Shown here in pieces: positions 25,810 through 34,000 of a stretch of DNA of 64,000 bases. Within the stretch, counting starts at the first letter, position 1. Every line of letters starts with the position of its first letter. The notes beneath the pieces are model-generated. The model had not been told where the DNA came from, did no database searches, and worked only from the letters and a program-made list of their open reading frames with translations. A program made the position numbers and the translations under genes. The stretch comes from a virus: the IMG/VR virus record IMGVR_UViG_3300013014_000020, positions 51,295 to 115,294 of that record, one strand, 5' to 3'.

Positions 25810-25816
25810 ATAAATA
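25810..25816 (-). promoter_or_regulatory. TATTTAT before beta-roll fibre
   Basis: Minus-strand TATTTATTAAAAAG, 12 bases before the ATG at 25797. Confidence 0.55.
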
Positions 25817-25818
25817 GT

Positions 25819-26445
25819 TTATTTTTGAAAAAATTTCTCAATTCTTTTACTTAATCTAACTCTTGGGTCATTTATTGTTCTACCAACATCTTCATATTTT
25901 AACACAAACCCAAAACTTAAAAAAACTCTTCTTGAATTGAATTCATTTGTCCAATGTTTATACAGAGAAGCTTCAAACCCATATAAATCAGATTCTTGTA
26001 TTTTAACCGACTCTTTATCCACATAAAAATCATAATCTTCTGACAACACACTGATGTTACATTTATAATTAACATACCCATCTATTGATGCGTCATAGTG
26101 AGGATTTATTTTTCCTCCTTTATTCATATCAACGGATTGTAAAAAAACATTATCTTTTGGAAAATTAAACTCTTCTGTTATCCTATCTATTATTTTATAA
26201 ATAAAATTAGGTAATGGTTCTTTTGAAACATCTGAAATTGATTGAAATTTTGTAATGTAACTAGTTAAAGGAGTGTTAGAAATATCAAACATATAAGATT
26301 TACCATTTAATGATTTGGATAACTCTGTAAGGTGATGATTACTATCATTCCCGGTATGGTTAATAGATTCAATCCAATTAACTATCTGATTTGACTCATC
26401 ATTTGTGATGAATTTTTTTATTATTTTATAATTTTCAGATTCCAT
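25819..26445 (-). CDS. 2-oxoglutarate/Fe(II) oxygenase (prolyl-hydroxylase-like)
   Basis: 208 residues. The C-terminal half has the facial triad of a double-stranded beta-helix oxygenase: H116 and D118 in INPHYDAS, distal H164 in YKHWTNEF, and R172/R173 in SRRVFLSFGF to bind 2-oxoglutarate. CNISVLSEDYDFYVDKES is the strand pair expected between them. Such enzymes hydroxylate proteins, small molecules or nucleic acids. P4H-type members use this same small HxD...H...R/K layout. It sits between two fibre genes and in a region with a GT60 GlcNAc-transferase and a Thr/Pro-repeat protein, which suggests a fibre-modifying role, possibly prolyl hydroxylation. The start overlaps the preceding gene by 25 bases. 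The substrate is inference. Confidence 0.72.
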   Translation of the reverse strand: MESENYKIIKKFITNDESNQIVNWIESINHTGNDSNHHLTELSKSLNGKSYMFDISNTPLTSYITKFQSISDVSKEPLPNFIYKIIDRITEEFNFPKDNVFLQSVDMNKGGKINPHYDASIDGYVNYKCNISVLSEDYDFYVDKESVKIQESDLYGFEASLYKHWTNEFNSRRVFLSFGFVLKYEDVGRTINDPRVRLSKRIEKFFQK

Positions 26446-26669
26446 TTATTAAGAAATTCTTTTGGACCAATTTCTAATTCCATAATAGATAAGTTTTTCT
26501 TAGCGTAAATAGAGTTCATTTTTTCCTCAGATCCTGCCATGGTACAAAACCAATGTGTTGCAGGTTCTTCACCTGTTGATGAACAAGGTATTTTCATAAC
26601 ATTTTTATTTATCCAACCTTCTCTTACTTGTTCTACCTTATCGTTTTCAGTTAAAATATTTATTCTCAT
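26421..26669 (-). CDS. Small hypothetical protein
   Basis: 82 residues: MRINILTENDKVEQVREGWI, then a Cys/Trp-containing centre (KIPCSSTGEEPATHWFCTMA) and a C-terminal SIMELEIGPKEFLNKWNLK. No family recognised. Its 3' end overlaps the oxygenase gene by 25 bases in another frame, so translation of the two is probably coupled. Similar short proteins are common in phage accessory regions and may be accessory to the oxygenase, but this is only suggested by the overlap. The real start could be this ATG, as the preceding 26 bases hold the stop of the upstream fibre gene. Confidence 0.5.
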   Translation of the reverse strand: MRINILTENDKVEQVREGWINKNVMKIPCSSTGEEPATHWFCTMAGSEEKMNSIYAKKNLSIMELEIGPKEFLNKWNLKIIK

Positions 26670-26695
26670 ATTTTTTATTTTTTAGTCATTTTAAT

Positions 26696-27979
26696 TTATG
26701 CTGGTGTTGTTGTTGTTCTTTCCCCATACGCAACTATACCCGATACTGTATTTACAATTGTAAACTTATAAATATACAATGTATTTCTAGCACCATTAGT
26801 CCATGATTTAGTCCATATTTGAGGAACTCCATCTATTTTAAACCCTGTTATTTTCCAAGTATTTCCCGATATATCAGCATTTGACGCAATTATCTTTATA
26901 GATGTCGAACAACCATCAGGTAAATCAAAATTTGTTAAATTAACTATCCAATCCGATGTTGCATCAACCCCAAAATGAACAAATGTTGTTCCAATAGAAC
27001 AATCATAATTTACAGTACCAGATGGTGATGGTAAATTTGTTATCGCTCCTGTTATGTTTGGAGAATATATTGATCCTGTTATAGTTAATCTATCTGCATT
27101 TATAAATTGAAAATAATCAATAGAGTTAGTATTAGTCCCCGTAAGAGATGAATTTGGTTTATCATAGATGGTATTAATAATTGAATAAATACCCGCAACG
27201 CTAATGGGTGCAACATTATTACCTGCCTGAACAAGAACTTGACTATTAAGCAAAGTTAAAGTTGTTGCGGAATTAGTAATAGTTATAGCATTTCCACCTA
27301 AAGCTGTTACAATACAATCAACTATAGCTAGATTACCCGCGCTAGCGGAAGGTGTAACAACACTATTACATCCTTTTACAATGACTTGTGCTGAAGCATT
27401 ACTTACGGATATACCAACATTTTTATTTCCGTTAATGATTATAGTACCCGAACCTGAAATTTGAATACCGGATATACATTGCATTTCCGAGTTAATAATC
27501 TCTACATAACCACTAGAAGATTTAGTAACTTGAGTATCAACGGTACAGTTGCTTATATAAGCTTGAGCCGTTCCACTAATAACAAGGTTAGTCATCTTCA
27601 AACCCGAAATACGGGAGCCAGAACCTAATGTGCCGATAGTTAAAGTTCCATATAATAAAGTATTAGCACCTGTAAGTTCAGATGTTTGAATTGTAGTATT
27701 ACCATCTGCTACAGTAATGTTTTCATTATAACCGCCTGGATGAACAATAATTGTTTTTCTATTACCAGCAACCAAAGTTAATGCCTTAGTAATAGTTGCA
27801 ACGGGATTAAGTAAACTGCCATCGCCTGTAGTGTCGTTTCCATCTATTTGACTTACGTGTATCTCATATTGAAAATTTGACGAAACATTATAATATGTTG
27901 TTGCCGATATAGTATTCGTGGTTAAATCACCATTTATGGTTTGTCCCGATACGTTATTTACAATATATTTTGTTGCCAT
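26696..27979 (-). CDS. Tail fibre with right-handed beta-helix
   Basis: 427 residues. The N-terminus (MATKYIVNNVSGQTINGDLT) is nearly identical to that of the fibre at 23902-25797, a shared attachment module. After NVSSNFQYEIHVSQIDGNDT comes TGDGSLLNPVATITKALTLV, the usual start of pectate-lyase-like beta-helices in phage tailspikes (Asp-Gly-xx-Asn/Pro, then a capping helix). Regular short strands (TIIVHPGGYNENITVADGN, SGLKMTNLVISG, VEIINSEMQ) cover residues ~65-300, and a small beta-sandwich of about 100 residues closes the protein (GTTFVHFGVDATSDWIVNL, then a WKITGFKID strand). No obvious catalytic residues can be pinned down. It follows the LCIB-like gene by 18 bases with no promoter motif between, so the two are co-transcribed. 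Confidence 0.72.
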   Translation of the reverse strand: MATKYIVNNVSGQTINGDLTTNTISATTYYNVSSNFQYEIHVSQIDGNDTTGDGSLLNPVATITKALTLVAGNRKTIIVHPGGYNENITVADGNTTIQTSELTGANTLLYGTLTIGTLGSGSRISGLKMTNLVISGTAQAYISNCTVDTQVTKSSSGYVEIINSEMQCISGIQISGSGTIIINGNKNVGISVSNASAQVIVKGCNSVVTPSASAGNLAIVDCIVTALGGNAITITNSATTLTLLNSQVLVQAGNNVAPISVAGIYSIINTIYDKPNSSLTGTNTNSIDYFQFINADRLTITGSIYSPNITGAITNLPSPSGTVNYDCSIGTTFVHFGVDATSDWIVNLTNFDLPDGCSTSIKIIASNADISGNTWKITGFKIDGVPQIWTKSWTNGARNTLYIYKFTIVNTVSGIVAYGERTTTTPA

Positions 27980-27997
27980 TTTATTTTTTTAATTTAT

Positions 27998-29074
27998 TTA
28001 GTCAATTGGTAATCCGGACATATACCCAACAGTAATATCACTCCACCCTATACCAAATTCATGCTTCATAACTTTATCTACAACGACATATGATTCAAAT
28101 TGTGTTGTACCGGTACTAACATCAGAATTAATAAAAATACCACTTAAAAAATATACATCATTTGTAGTGTTTCCGGTTACTTGACTTGGTAAATTTGCAA
28201 TAATATAATCATAAGCAGAATCCCTGATAGTTTCCGTGGCAAATATCATTTGTTTATTATAAACCTCTTCAGTAGTTCCTGTGAATCCACTTAAAGTAGA
28301 TTTAAATGGCCATAAAATATCGGTCAATTTCCAAAAAGAATAATTTTCATTATTAAAAGGTGCGTTATTTTGATTTGGAGGTGAACTTAGTTGATTTACA
28401 ACTTGGTCAATTGCTCCCGCAACGGCACCACAGGTATTATCGGTTAAACTATTTGCCTTACCCCTTCTTAACATTCTACCTGAACGACCGTCTTCAGTAA
28501 CACCAATGTGTGGCGTACTTGTTACAAACAAGGTTCCACCAAGAGTTGTTGCTACGTGACTTGCAAATGCCCCAAATCCAACACTACCAACAAATGGATA
28601 ACCTGCCAATCCACCGGACATAAACGGCCCTAAAAACGAATTAATACTGGTTGGCCATCCACCGATATTTCCGGGTAAATATGCTGCATCAACGTCATCA
28701 GAACAAATACCTTCAGCTAAAACAATATCAGTTGATGGTATTCCTTCATTTGTAATATATTCTGTTGTGTATGTTCCCCATACTTCAGATAATACCGCTC
28801 CTGAGAATGGTTGGTATCCTCCGTCAACAGTAACAGTTCTTACTGTTTGAGTATATGCACTCTGACCTTCTAACGGTGCTGGTACAATTATTTCGTATGT
28901 TCTATCATATAATGGAACGTCTAATTCGTATGTTCCATAAGGATAACCCGAAATATTATTAAATGGTATTGTTTGAGTACCTAAGTCAACGGTTCCACCA
29001 GTTGTGGGTAAAAAAGTAACATTTGTCGTAAGTCCCGATAAATTTGTACTTGTTATTCTAATTCCTTGTATCAT
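27998..29074 (-). CDS. Fibre-like N-terminal domain fused to LCIB-type carbonic anhydrase domain
   Basis: 358 residues. Residues 1-85 form a small beta domain (IQGIRITSTNLSG, TVDLGTQTIPFNNI, YGTYELDVPLYD) with a start like that of the Thr/Pro-repeat protein at 41748. Residues ~100-335 match the LCIB/LCIC family of theta/beta-type carbonic anhydrases: C124 and D126 in EGICSDDVDA, then GGLAGYPFVGSVGFGAFASH, H189 in STPHIGVTEDGRSGR, C215 in NTCGAVAGA, and SGIFINSD near the end. Known LCIB enzymes bind zinc with Cys-His-Cys and a nearby Asp; all four are present. The Arg expected after the Asp in a CxDxR pattern is not at that spacing. Carbonic anhydrases interconvert CO2 and bicarbonate. A virion location is inferred from the N-terminal domain and neighbours. 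The leader has three tracts of 8-9 A. Confidence 0.75.
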   Translation of the reverse strand: MIQGIRITSTNLSGLTTNVTFLPTTGGTVDLGTQTIPFNNISGYPYGTYELDVPLYDRTYEIIVPAPLEGQSAYTQTVRTVTVDGGYQPFSGAVLSEVWGTYTTEYITNEGIPSTDIVLAEGICSDDVDAAYLPGNIGGWPTSINSFLGPFMSGGLAGYPFVGSVGFGAFASHVATTLGGTLFVTSTPHIGVTEDGRSGRMLRRGKANSLTDNTCGAVAGAIDQVVNQLSSPPNQNNAPFNNENYSFWKLTDILWPFKSTLSGFTGTTEEVYNKQMIFATETIRDSAYDYIIANLPSQVTGNTTNDVYFLSGIFINSDVSTGTTQFESYVVVDKVMKHEFGIGWSDITVGYMSGLPID

Positions 29075-29120
29075 TTTTTTTGTTTTTTTTGTTTTTTTTG
29101 TTTATTTTTTATAATAAATA
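29075..29120 (-). promoter_or_regulatory. TATTTAT and poly-A leader of the LCIB-like gene
   Basis: A minus-strand TATTTATTATAAAAAA (29114-29120) is followed by a leader made almost only of A with single C, about three tracts of 8-9 A, ending at the ATG (29074). Long A tracts could slip during replication or slow initiation. Confidence 0.5.
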
Positions 29121-29136
29121 TTGTGTTATTTATTTT

Positions 29137-31710
29137 TTATATTACTAACCCATAATTTAAATCGTCTTCAGGTATATCTAAAACAACAATATCGTTAATA
29201 TAAACTATTAATCCATAATTCAAATCATTTTCTGGTATGTCTAATGCGTTTAATCCACCTAAACAAGGAGCTTCGGTTAATGTTTCTATTGTTAGAACAT
29301 CTGATTCATCATAATATGATAATCTATCATCTCCATTTTTATTTTTGAATACATTAACTGTTGTGATATCATATAACATACCTGTACTTAAACAAGTACC
29401 GACAATTTCGGCATTAACAATATTCCATTGAAATGAATCACCTATTTCATTACTACGGAAATTATCAGGTATAGTGTTATTATAGAAATATTCACCAATA
29501 GTATTATTGTAAAAATTATTCCCAATTCTATTTCCTTGAGAAGTATTTATTCCAAAACCAAATCCATCTTGAATTTCATTACTACTAAAATAAGACCCTA
29601 TTGTGTTATATGTGAATGAACCATAAAAATCATTAAATGTAAAATGGTTACCAATTATATTTGAATATGTGCCGCCACTAAGATTGTTGCTCAAAAAATT
29701 ATAACCTACATTATTAAATTTAAAATCATCAAATATTTCATTAGCTTTAAAATCTGTTTTAACTTGGTTATCTGTAAAATCACCTTGAATATCATTTCCT
29801 TTAAAGTTATTCATAATTTGGTTACTTTCAAAAGTAAGACCTAAATTATCATCTTCACCAATTGTGTTTGTGTTAAAACCATTTAATATTGAATTTTTTC
29901 TAAAATCAAAATAAATGGTATTAGTGTTAAAATCATTTAAAATGTTGTTATATTGAAAATTAAGTTTAATTATATTACCTTGAAATTCGTTTCCAATTCT
30001 ATTACCCCTAAAATCATATTCCCCGATAATTGAACTGTCTCCAATTGTATTACCATTAAAAACGTGTTCAATAGTATTTTCATAGAACTCTGAATATATG
30101 GTGTTATTATTATATCCGTTTCCAATTAAATTACGATTAAATTGTGAATAACTTTGATTACCATTATACCCATTACCAATATCATTATTATAGAAGTCAT
30201 CATAAATTTTATTATTATTGAACTGATTTCCTATTTCATTATTTTGAAAATCATCAGAAGTATAAACGTTATCCCTAAAATCATTTCCAATATTGTTTCT
30301 ATAAAAAGACCCTCCTAGTAAAGTGTTACTATAAAAATCACTACCAATTCTATTATTATTAAAATTTGCGGTGATATAGTTGTTGTTAAAGTTTTCACCA
30401 ATTATATTACCGTCAAAATCATCGTTTGTTGAGTTGTTATAAAAACTATCACCAATTTGATTATTATCACAATCATCATTAAATGTGTTATTATAAGAAC
30501 CGTTACCGATGGTGTTGTTTCTAAATGAACCACCTAATAATACATTATTTGCAAGTAAAAAATTTCCAGTACCAAATTCTAAATGTAGATTAGAATAGTT
30601 ACCAATATAATTATTAACCGCTCCACTATTATCAATAACATCTCCAAATGTTGTGTATTCAAAAACTTGGTCTTGTCTTACATTGGGTTGGTAATAACTC
30701 ATTATACCATCATCATTTCCATAATAATAAATTGAGTCAGTGGTTACACTTATTGTTACACCTGATATAATTGCTAAAGAATTGCTTACAACAGATAAAA
30801 CTTCAAAAAATGAAGGATTTAAATTTTGTACTGAAACAATGTCTCCTGTTGAGAAATTTGAGGTAAATGTTGTACCCGTGTTACCATATAACACGGCAGT
30901 TGTTCCTGTTAAACCACTTATCCCAACAAGACCACTTAATGGTTGATTTTCGTAATATGAATATCCACGATATCTTTTAAATAAAATACTTCTGTTGTCA
31001 TAATCAGTTCTATTATTAAAGTTATCAATTCTTTCAGTGATTCTACCTTTTGCAGGACTGCCGGTTACTTCAGTTGTATTCCAAGTTATGTCGTATGTTA
31101 TTTTGTCTTGAGGGTATAATGTAGAATATACGGTAGGTGAAAACCCTGTTGTAGATATCGCCAATAATAAAATTGGTTCTGTTGTTCCTGTTTTATAGTT
31201 ACCCGTTGTAATTGGATTTTTTACATTATTGTAGTTTGGTTGGTCATAACAAGTTTGATAATCAGTCATCAAGTAATATCTACCAGGTATTAATATACCA
31301 TTACCAGCATCGGCAACAAGTTGTGAATATGTTCCACCAGTTACAAATACATCTGTTGATCCTGTGTATAAACCGCTAATTGATAAAGAACCATTTTGTC
31401 TATTAAGTGTTATTGTACCATTAGAATATGTCCCGCCAGTCACATAAAAATCTGTACCACCAGTATATAAACCGCTAATTGATAAAGAACCATTTTGTCT
31501 ATTAAGTGTTATTGTACCATTAGAGTATGTACCACCAGTTACAAAGTTGTCTGATACACCACTTAATACATAATTTTTAAATTGTACTATTGGTGTTTGT
31601 TTTGTTTCACCAGTTATACTACCCAAGTAATTTACAATTGGGATAATGTCGTTTGTTGTATAACCTGAATTACCTAAGTATGGTAACTGTGAAATTTTCT
31701 TATCTGCCAT
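29137..31710 (-). CDS. Tail fibre with Asn-ladder beta-helix repeats
   Basis: 857 residues. It starts MADKKISQLPYLGNSG, a common phage fibre N-terminus, followed by DIIPIVNYLG. Residues ~50-125 hold two copies of a 33-residue shaft unit (FYVTGGTYSNGTITLNRQNG), encoded by a 99-base tandem repeat. Residues ~370-780 carry dense repeats of the form NNxIGxxFxxN (for example NFNNNRIGSDFYSN), about 12-13 residues each, typical of a parallel beta-helix with stacked asparagines. A short C-terminal domain contains two copies of LDIPEDDLNYGLV-type sequence. It is likely a receptor-binding or spacer fibre. A TATTTAT motif (31723-31729) lies 12 bases before the ATG. Confidence 0.72.
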   Translation of the reverse strand: MADKKISQLPYLGNSGYTTNDIIPIVNYLGSITGETKQTPIVQFKNYVLSGVSDNFVTGGTYSNGTITLNRQNGSLSISGLYTGGTDFYVTGGTYSNGTITLNRQNGSLSISGLYTGSTDVFVTGGTYSQLVADAGNGILIPGRYYLMTDYQTCYDQPNYNNVKNPITTGNYKTGTTEPILLLAISTTGFSPTVYSTLYPQDKITYDITWNTTEVTGSPAKGRITERIDNFNNRTDYDNRSILFKRYRGYSYYENQPLSGLVGISGLTGTTAVLYGNTGTTFTSNFSTGDIVSVQNLNPSFFEVLSVVSNSLAIISGVTISVTTDSIYYYGNDDGIMSYYQPNVRQDQVFEYTTFGDVIDNSGAVNNYIGNYSNLHLEFGTGNFLLANNVLLGGSFRNNTIGNGSYNNTFNDDCDNNQIGDSFYNNSTNDDFDGNIIGENFNNNYITANFNNNRIGSDFYSNTLLGGSFYRNNIGNDFRDNVYTSDDFQNNEIGNQFNNNKIYDDFYNNDIGNGYNGNQSYSQFNRNLIGNGYNNNTIYSEFYENTIEHVFNGNTIGDSSIIGEYDFRGNRIGNEFQGNIIKLNFQYNNILNDFNTNTIYFDFRKNSILNGFNTNTIGEDDNLGLTFESNQIMNNFKGNDIQGDFTDNQVKTDFKANEIFDDFKFNNVGYNFLSNNLSGGTYSNIIGNHFTFNDFYGSFTYNTIGSYFSSNEIQDGFGFGINTSQGNRIGNNFYNNTIGEYFYNNTIPDNFRSNEIGDSFQWNIVNAEIVGTCLSTGMLYDITTVNVFKNKNGDDRLSYYDESDVLTIETLTEAPCLGGLNALDIPENDLNYGLIVYINDIVVLDIPEDDLNYGLVI
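31373..31570 (-). repeat. Two 99-base tandem copies (shaft unit)
   Basis: The blocks beginning at 31373 and 31472 repeat with offset 99 (33 codons), identical over most of their length; they encode the VTGGTYSNGTITLNRQNG shaft unit of the fibre at 29137-31710. Confidence 0.8.
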
Positions 31711-31722
31711 TTTTTTTATATT

Positions 31723-31729
31723 ATAAATA
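31723..31729 (-). promoter_or_regulatory. TATTTAT before Asn-ladder fibre
   Basis: Minus-strand CTATTTATAATATAAAA, 12 bases before the ATG at 31710. Confidence 0.55.
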
Positions 31730-31756
31730 GTTTTATTTTTTTTAAATTCATTACTT

Positions 31757-32302
31757 TTAGTAAATTATTTTATCATTATTTTCTGTGTTTAATACATCTC
31801 CATTTTCTGTTAATACATTGAATGTTTCAGGAATTGGTACGGGTTGTACACATATTGTTGTTGTGGTTCCTATAATAACTGGACTTGTATTACAACAAGG
31901 AAATTCACTAACATAACAATTATTATATTCTAACGAATCACCAATAAAACTTTCTTGTATATTAATATATAGTTTGTCTCTTAAAGGTAATATTAAAACA
32001 CCATCATCATTTCTAAATAAAAATTGTCCTTCATATCTACCAACTTTTCTTGTGTCTGTATTTGAAAACTGATAATAAACATAATATTCTGGTTCGGCAT
32101 TTGGGTCCAACATTTCTTTTGCGACAAATCCTGCTGGTCTTGTGATAATCTTTGGTATTCCAGTATCAATATCTACCATTGAAAAGAATATCGCAGATTC
32201 TTCAATAAGACTTGTCATTTTATTAAAATCACTTCTGCCATCTTTAACCACGGCCATCTTTAATAAAGGAAGAGTTGCGTTTTTCTTAATAAAGAATTCC
32301 AT
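31757..32302 (-). CDS. BppU-like baseplate/fibre adaptor protein
   Basis: 181 residues. Residues 1-115 resemble the N-terminal immunoglobulin-like domain of phage baseplate upper proteins and similar adaptor domains: FIKKNATLPLLKMAVVKDGR, a FSMVDIDTGIPKI strand, then YYVYYQFSNTDTRKVGRYEG and GVLILPLRDKLYINIQESF. This domain often anchors receptor-binding proteins. It ends in a Thr-rich linker (GTTTTICVQPVPIP) and a short C-terminal tail with a Cys-Cys pair (EFPCCNT). The Thr-run linker recalls those of the sheath insertion. It lies between the Asn-ladder fibre and the glycosyltransferase pair. A TATTTAT motif (32317-32323) lies 14 bases upstream, so the fibre unit below may start here. Confidence 0.48.
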   Translation of the reverse strand: MEFFIKKNATLPLLKMAVVKDGRSDFNKMTSLIEESAIFFSMVDIDTGIPKIITRPAGFVAKEMLDPNAEPEYYVYYQFSNTDTRKVGRYEGQFLFRNDDGVLILPLRDKLYINIQESFIGDSLEYNNCYVSEFPCCNTSPVIIGTTTTICVQPVPIPETFNVLTENGDVLNTENNDKIIY

Positions 32303-32316
32303 TTATAGTTTTTACT

Positions 32317-32323
32317 ATAAATA
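32317..32323 (-). promoter_or_regulatory. TATTTAT before BppU-like gene
   Basis: Minus-strand TATTTATAGTAAAAAC, 14 bases before the ATG at 32302, lying 7 bases from the end of the HtrL/GT2 gene (32330). Confidence 0.55.
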
Positions 32324-32329
32324 TACCAA

Positions 32330-34000
32330 TCAACATTCTTTTCTTAATTCTGCACTATAAAAATCAAAACGGTTGTGCTCAGTTGGTGTGATAAGTAACA
32401 GTCCAGGTTTTAGATTACTTTTGACTGTTTCTTGGAAATTATAAGACATAAGTGTTTGTTCATATGGAAAATCAAATTTATTTTTTAAATAACATTTGTA
32501 GTTTCCTTCTTTTGACATAAGGATTGGCCAATTAGAAAGATAAATTTGTCCGCTAGCATATGGTACGCCTTCATATGATTTTATATTATTAAAAAGTAAA
32601 CAAGGAGCCTCTGGATCATAACCTTGCACTGGTAAGTTAGGTTTTTCTGGCCAGTGGTTTTGTCTAAACTCTTGTGGTACATTATACCAGGACCATTGTG
32701 TTTGATGTGAACCAAAAAATTCTGTAAAGTTCATTTTAAGAAAATCAAATTCTTCTGTCTTTAATATGTTTAGAGTTTTTGAAAAAAGGTTTTCTACATA
32801 TCGGTTAAACCCATTTTTACAAGTACCAGAATTTTTATTCACAAATAGCATATCATCCTCAAAGAAAAAATAATAACCCAAATCTTCTTCTTTGTTAAAA
32901 TGTTCGGCAATAAATTGTCTTCCACCGGTTATCCCAATATTATCTTTTTTAATGTGGTCAAAACCATATCTTAAACAAAGTTCATTATATTTTGGTGTTG
33001 TATTTAAATCCGTTGAATTATTTAATAAAAATTTCTTCGTTCCGTTAATAAAATTTGGGTCATAAAATAACATACTTTTTATTAGCGACTCAAACTGTGA
33101 TGGTGAGTTAAAACTTATAACATATAAGCCAACACCATTAGAATTTATGTTTGATTTTATAATTTTGTTTTTTTTATTTTTAATTACAAATGTATTATTT
33201 TTTACATCTTCAAAAAATTTATACATCAAACCATTTGATTCTATTTCACAATAATCAATCATTGATGGATAAAGATAAGTCATAATTGTAAAAATACTTT
33301 CTTCGGTTCCCATCAAATTTTTATTTAATGTGTCTATTAATAATTGGTAGTATAAAACATTTAAGTCAGCAATTTTTTGTTTTGTTCCACCAAAAAACCC
33401 ACCTCTTGAGACAAACTCTGTTTTTGTTTTTGCGTAGTCACACATTTTTTTATAATCAAATCCGTGCACTTCGTTTTCCGCTTCATAAGGAAAGACAACA
33501 AACATAAATTTATCAAATAAACTTTCTATTTTATCTAATACATTATCACGAGTAAAATACCCCAAATTAACCGTGTTAGTTAATCCGGCGTCTATCCAGT
33601 AAAGTTTTTCAGAATTAAAAGGATCCAAAATAGATGCGTCGTGTAGTAAAAACATTTTGGACATTACAAGTGGATTGTAATATTCTAATCTTGCTTGTGT
33701 TGATTCTTTTAACCAACCAGAAAGATTATACCAATTTTCATTTGTCCTTATTTTTTGAATTTTATCAAAGTATTCGTTATTTCTAAACCAAGATAAATTC
33801 CTATTAATAAATTTTGTATTGTTTGGGTTTCTATACTTGAATACAAATTCCTCTAATTGTTTATCACCAAAAATAATTAAGTTACAATCTATTTGTAATA
33901 ACTCTTTAAATTTTTCTAAATAATAATCAAAAGATCTATTCCACCCTTCATTTAGGTTACCCCTACCAATATCCCATAAACCTGTAACTAATGTTATCAT
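32330..34000 (-). CDS. Two-domain glycosyltransferase (HtrL/YibB-like + GT2-like)
   Basis: 556 residues. Residues ~1-275 look like the HtrL/YibB family: start ITLVTGLWDIGRGN, NPLVMSKMFLLHDAS, KLYWIDAGLTNTV and EFVSRGGFFGGTKQKI, including a conserved Asp-Ala-Gly loop. Residues ~290-550 form a second GT-A-like fold: VGLYVISFNSPSQFESLIKS at the start, RQFIAEHFNKEEDLGYYFFF and the metal-binding EDDM near residue 385. Such enzymes transfer sugars from nucleotide donors; HtrL members act in surface polysaccharide synthesis. Its ATG overlaps the stop of the GT60 gene by 4 bases, so the two are translationally coupled and probably act in one pathway. The acceptor is unknown; virion fibres are a candidate. 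Confidence 0.7.
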   Translation of the reverse strand: MITLVTGLWDIGRGNLNEGWNRSFDYYLEKFKELLQIDCNLIIFGDKQLEEFVFKYRNPNNTKFINRNLSWFRNNEYFDKIQKIRTNENWYNLSGWLKESTQARLEYYNPLVMSKMFLLHDASILDPFNSEKLYWIDAGLTNTVNLGYFTRDNVLDKIESLFDKFMFVVFPYEAENEVHGFDYKKMCDYAKTKTEFVSRGGFFGGTKQKIADLNVLYYQLLIDTLNKNLMGTEESIFTIMTYLYPSMIDYCEIESNGLMYKFFEDVKNNTFVIKNKKNKIIKSNINSNGVGLYVISFNSPSQFESLIKSMLFYDPNFINGTKKFLLNNSTDLNTTPKYNELCLRYGFDHIKKDNIGITGGRQFIAEHFNKEEDLGYYFFFEDDMLFVNKNSGTCKNGFNRYVENLFSKTLNILKTEEFDFLKMNFTEFFGSHQTQWSWYNVPQEFRQNHWPEKPNLPVQGYDPEAPCLLFNNIKSYEGVPYASGQIYLSNWPILMSKEGNYKCYLKNKFDFPYEQTLMSYNFQETVKSNLKPGLLLITPTEHNRFDFYSAELRKEC

